Part shown: piece by piece, positions 15,777 through 18,165 of the stretch
Layout: the number at the start of each line of letters is the position of its first letter
Numbering within the stretch: position 1 is the stretch's first letter
Source: Rickettsiales bacterium UBA1997
Lineage (GTDB): Bacteria > Pseudomonadota > Alphaproteobacteria > Rickettsiales > UBA1997
Assembly: GCA_002335845.1 (NCBI GenBank)
Contig: DDCV01000060.1
Location: forward strand, 1 to 18,165
DNA: 18,165 nt
Direction of reading: 5' to 3'
Made by a program: the position numbers and the translations under genes
Notes under the pieces: model-generated
The model's database searches: none
Seen by the model: the letters and a program-made list of their open reading frames with translations, nothing else
What the model was told of the DNA's origin: nothing

Positions 15777-16446
15777 GTTTGTGCTTGACAAGATTACGAT
15801 CTATTTCGCTTTCTTGATAGAATTCTTCGCCAATCTTAATTTCTTCTCTATCCTTTAAAACTCGCCAAGAATTAGTGTCTCTTAGACTAAAAATACAGCC
15901 GCAATATTCTTGCTTATAAAAATTCTCTTTCTTGGCTATCTCATACATTCTCGATGCCCCGCCCTGCTTTCTCCAGTTAAAAGTCCAATAATTAATGCCA
16001 TCATAATTTGCAGCCGCTCTGATGCCGCAATCATTAATTTGTTCCATATTTTTCCAGCGCGAAATTCCAAGAGAAGAAGTGATGGTGTGAAAGTTATTTT
16101 CATAAGCATAAAGTGCTGTGCGCTCAAATCTCATATCAAAACATTTAGTGCATCTCTCACCTCTTTCAGGCTCCCACTCCAAACCCTTAGCCCGCTTAAA
16201 CCAGTTTTGCACATCATAATCAGCATCAATAAAGGGAATATCTAGCTTTTCGGCAAATCTTATATTCTCATTTTTACGAATCTCATATTCTTTCTTGGGA
16301 TGAATATTGGGGTTATAAAAAAATATTGTTAGATCAATATTAGATTCTTTCATGCGCTCCATAATATCGCCAGCGCAAGGCGCGCAGCAACTATGCATCA
16401 AAACCTTATTGTCAATTGCATTTTGTGGTAATAATAATTTATCCAT
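15754..16446 (-). CDS. queH: Epoxyqueuosine reductase QueH
   Basis: The 230-residue protein carries out the last step of queuosine synthesis in tRNA, reducing epoxyqueuosine to queuosine with an iron-sulfur cluster. It is the non-cobalamin alternative to QueG. Landmarks are [10 protein letters not shown] (C20, C21, C24), [10 protein letters not shown] (C99, C102), [11 protein letters not shown] and EYCGCIFS (C182, C184). The pattern is that of the DUF208/QueH family and the length is close to usual. The start ATG is 23 bp from mutM, which diverges from it. The extreme C-terminus, about seven residues ending KNHL, is encoded by a palindromic element and is unlikely to be ancestral. Confidence 0.93.
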   Translation of the reverse strand: MDKLLLPQNAIDNKVLMHSCCAPCAGDIMERMKESNIDLTIFFYNPNIHPKKEYEIRKNENIRFAEKLDIPFIDADYDVQNWFKRAKGLEWEPERGERCTKCFDMRFERTALYAYENNFHTITSSLGISRWKNMEQINDCGIRAAANYDGINYWTFNWRKQGGASRMYEIAKKENFYKQEYCGCIFSLRDTNSWRVLKDREEIKIGEEFYQESEIDRNLVKHKPNTKNHL

Positions 16447-16469
16447 TTTTTATAAATAATATAATTTCT

Positions 16470-17279
16470 ATGCCAGAACTACCAGAAGTTGAGACCGTTA
16501 AAAGAGGAATTGAAATTCTTAATAATTTGCAAATTAAAAGTGTTTTTCGCTCTGATAAAAAACTTCGCATCAATTCTCAAGAAAGTTTATATTTATTAAA
16601 ACAACAAAAAATAAATAAAATCAAGAGAAGAGCGCGCTATTTAATTTGTGAAATCAGTAATAATAAAAGCCTTATTATTCATCTTGGCATGAGTGGCAAG
16701 CTTACAGTTGGTAAATTTTCTCATAAAAAACATGATCATTTTGCCTGCGAATTTGAGGATAAAACATGGCTTGTTTTTAATGATGCTCGTAGATTTGGCT
16801 TTATTGATTTGGTTGATAATAGCAATATTGACAATCACCAATTTCTTAAAAAGCTAGGCCCTGAGCCCCTTTTAGATGATTTTAATTTAAAATATTTTGC
16901 CAATAAACTAAAAAACAAATCAATGAATATCAAGACTGCCTTGATGGATAATTCTTTGGTTGTAGGGGTGGGGAATATTTATGCTAATGAATCTCTTTTT
17001 GACAGCAATATTAGCCCGCTTTGCCCTTCTAATAAAATTAGTGAAAAACAAGCCTTAAAGCTTATATCCTCAATTAAAAAAACTCTGCAAAAAGCGATAG
17101 ATTTAGGGGGATCTTCTATTTCAGACTATGTCAATGCAACTGGCGAATTTGGTGGCTATCAAAGTAATTTTAGAGTTTATGGTCGCGAAAATGAAAAATG
17201 CTTTAATTGCAATGATAGCATAAAAAGAATAGTGCAAAATGGTCGCTCAACTTTTTTTTGCCCAAAATGTCAAAAATAA
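16470..17279 (+). CDS. mutM: Formamidopyrimidine-DNA glycosylase (Fpg)
   Basis: This 269-residue base-excision repair enzyme removes 8-oxoguanine and formamidopyrimidines. The start is set at ATG 16470, giving MPELPEVETVKRG, because the N-terminal Pro after Met removal is the catalytic nucleophile, with Glu next to it. An upstream in-frame ATG (16416) would add 18 residues and block the catalysis. Also seen are HLGMSGKL, FNDARRFGF, VGVGNIYANE and the C-terminal zinc finger CFNC-x16-CPKC with NGRSTFFC. At the position of the E. coli Lys57 (RRAKYL) this protein has arginine (RRARYL), an uncommon substitution. It is divergent from queH with only 23 bp between. Confidence 0.95.
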   Translation: MPELPEVETVKRGIEILNNLQIKSVFRSDKKLRINSQESLYLLKQQKINKIKRRARYLICEISNNKSLIIHLGMSGKLTVGKFSHKKHDHFACEFEDKTWLVFNDARRFGFIDLVDNSNIDNHQFLKKLGPEPLLDDFNLKYFANKLKNKSMNIKTALMDNSLVVGVGNIYANESLFDSNISPLCPSNKISEKQALKLISSIKKTLQKAIDLGGSSISDYVNATGEFGGYQSNFRVYGRENEKCFNCNDSIKRIVQNGRSTFFCPKCQK

Positions 17280-17316
17280 TTCAAGTTTTTTTATAATATT
17301 TTTACTTAAGCACTGT

Positions 17317-17340
17317 TATCAACCCGTGCAGGGGTTGATA
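17317..17340 (+). terminator. Stem-loop downstream of mutM (possible terminator)
   Basis: TATCAACCC (17317-17325) and GGGTTGATA (17332-17340) pair perfectly over 9 bp with a 6-base loop, GTGCAG. It is the most GC-rich spot in this spacer and lies 38 bp after mutM. A short T run (17347-17350) follows at a distance of about 7 bases, so it is a weak fit to a factor-independent terminator. Confidence 0.5.
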
Positions 17341-17455
17341 TAGCTATTTTAAAAAAATAATCTCTTGCATCATCTGATATATTATGATATAATCATGTTT
17401 GGATACCATTCCAAGTCCAGCCTTTAGATAGGCTATATATTTTTAAGATTATGAG

Positions 17456-17623
17456 ATTATACCAAAATCCATCTTTAATACTACATTTAACCTTTTTATT
17501 TTTGGTCCAAAATTTAAGCAATAAATCTTATGTTTATAACTATACACGGCGATTTATTGCTTAAATTTTATCCTCAAAACTAATTTGATTAAATGTAGTA
17601 TTAAAGATGGATTTTGGTATAAT
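17456..17623. repeat. MITE-like nested palindromic element (copy C)
   Basis: The outer arms, 17456-17490 and 17589-17623, are perfect 35-bp inverted repeats beginning ATTATACCAAAATCC. An inner perfect 19-bp inverted repeat, AAAATTTAAGCAATAAATC (17509-17527) with 17551-17569, surrounds a 23-base loop. The whole 168-bp unit can fold into one long hairpin and encodes no transposase. The outer ends match those of copies A and D, while the core is different. TA-rich ends would fit IS630/Tc1-type (TA-inserting) MITEs, but no target duplication can be proved from one copy. The perfect arms suggest recent insertion or selection to keep the fold. Confidence 0.85.
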
Positions 17624-17738
17624 AAATTCTTGGAAAAATATTCAATTAATATCAGTTGCTTCACAAGGTCCTTGGTCAACAGTTGAACTTATTACTGGGT
17701 GATCTAATAGAAGCTTTAATTAGGTTAGATATATTTTT

Positions 17739-18165
17739 ATGCCAGATACAGGGTATCAATCGTTAACAAATTTTCTTAAAAAGGAACGTTATTATTATGA
17801 TAAAGAACGATCTAAAGCGTGGTACATTGATCGGTTAGAATACCTTGGACAATTCACCGATAGTGTTTCGTCTGTTTCGTCAGAAGATCGATCAATATTT
17901 TGGGGAAATGTTAAATTATTTTCATCTCATGCAAAAAAATACCTTGATCTTGATGCAAAAATCAGAGCATTAGGTAAAGTTTACAATCACGTGGATAAAC
18001 TAACGGAAGCGAAGCAAGATTGCGAAAAATCAGCTTGTGATCAAATAAATTATTTTAATAATCTTTTTAATCAAAATCCAAAATTATTTGCTAGAATTTT
18101 AGCTAAAGACATAACAAATACCGACAATAAAGATAAATTAAAAGAATTTTTTGATAACGCTAAAG
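17739..18165 (+). CDS. Unrecognised protein, 5' part (runs off the window)
   Basis: An open frame of 142 codons begins at ATG 17739 and has no stop before the window ends. The start reads MPDTGYQSLTNFLKKERYYY. The sequence is hydrophilic, rich in Lys, Asp and Asn, and appears mostly helical. No signal peptide, membrane span or motif is recognised. Two cysteines are spaced C-x4-C (DCEKSAC). Codon use (for example several CGA, CGG and TCG codons) looks slightly different from the neighbours. Its position beside a mobile palindrome suggests an accessory gene, but that is inference. Confidence 0.55.
   Translation, partial: MPDTGYQSLTNFLKKERYYYDKERSKAWYIDRLEYLGQFTDSVSSVSSEDRSIFWGNVKLFSSHAKKYLDLDAKIRALGKVYNHVDKLTEAKQDCEKSACDQINYFNNLFNQNPKLFARILAKDITNTDNKDKLKEFFDNAK

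Larger units (their letters stand above)
17280..17738. other. Non-coding region between mutM and the last partial gene
   Basis: About 460 bp. It contains the stem-loop after mutM, a small inverted repeat (AGCCTTTAGATAGGCT, 17419-17434), the nested palindromic element (17456-17623), and a 31-codon open frame at 17607-17702. That frame starts inside the right arm of the element and encodes MDFGIINSWKNIQL..., ending with WSTVELITG. I do not recognise it; it may be a gene remnant or simply chance. Confidence 0.4.

Noticed and set aside
15910..16245. 111-codon open frame on the plus strand
   Set aside because: It is antisense to queH, whose cysteine motifs are intact; the frame has no features of its own.
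16416..16469. Upstream extension of MutM by 18 residues
   Set aside because: Fpg needs proline directly after the initiator Met as its nucleophile, so the ATG at 16470 must be used.
14478..17420. Similar stretches ATACCATTC...AGTCC at about 14479 and 17403 as another repeat family
   Set aside because: Similarity covers only about 15 bases with gaps and has no inverted partner; not distinguishable from chance.
17719..17738. Third operator half-site (TTAGATATAT) before the last partial gene
   Set aside because: Only one half-site is present; the second half TCTAAT is missing, so it is not counted with the two full palindromes.
1..18165. CRISPR array or tandem direct repeats
   Set aside because: No regularly spaced direct repeats were found; the repeats present are dispersed palindromes.

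Overview
This AT-rich window (about 30% G+C by eye) looks like chromosome from a small-genome alphaproteobacterium. The evidence is an alphaproteobacterial-type IF-1, a Rickettsia-like MtaB, few Shine-Dalgarno sequences, and short palindromic elements that recall the palindromic repeats of Rickettsiales. Placement near the Rickettsiales or Holosporales is an inference from gene content and composition, not a demonstrated fact.

Layout from left to right: a renalase-like FAD oxidoreductase (+); tRNA-Gly(GCC) (-); a palindromic repeat; a two-BON-domain lipoprotein overlapping mtaB (+). Next comes a persulfide/sulfide block: a BigR/SqrR-type ArsR repressor, a YgaP-like membrane rhodanese, a TauE/SafE exporter and a persulfide-dioxygenase-like metallo-beta-lactamase protein, the last three translationally coupled. 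Convergent to it is a cyanide-insensitive-type cytochrome bd operon (cydA, cydB and a 46-residue DUF2474 protein). Then infA-topA (+), a cytoplasmic PAS/GAF histidine kinase (+), an outer-membrane barrel protein (+), queH (-) divergent from mutM (+), a MITE-like nested palindrome, and the start of an unrecognised gene that runs off the right end.

The most interesting observation is that the same 16-bp palindrome, ATTAGA-N4-TCTAAT, occurs in the promoter of the rhodanese operon and in the promoter of cydA. In both places it sits inside the putative -35/-10 spacer. Because the repressor next door has two cysteines spaced exactly as in SqrR (66 residues), I infer that one persulfide-responsive repressor controls both sulfide detoxification and a sulfide-tolerant terminal oxidase.

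A second theme is a family of dispersed elements sharing ATACCAAAAnCCATCTTTAA ends. One is a 168-bp nested perfect palindrome (17456-17623). Another lies 176 bp or so long upstream of the BON gene and shares its core with a degraded copy just after topA. A short form overlaps the 3' end of queH and encodes its last residues. I see no CRISPR array, no rRNA and no intact transposase.
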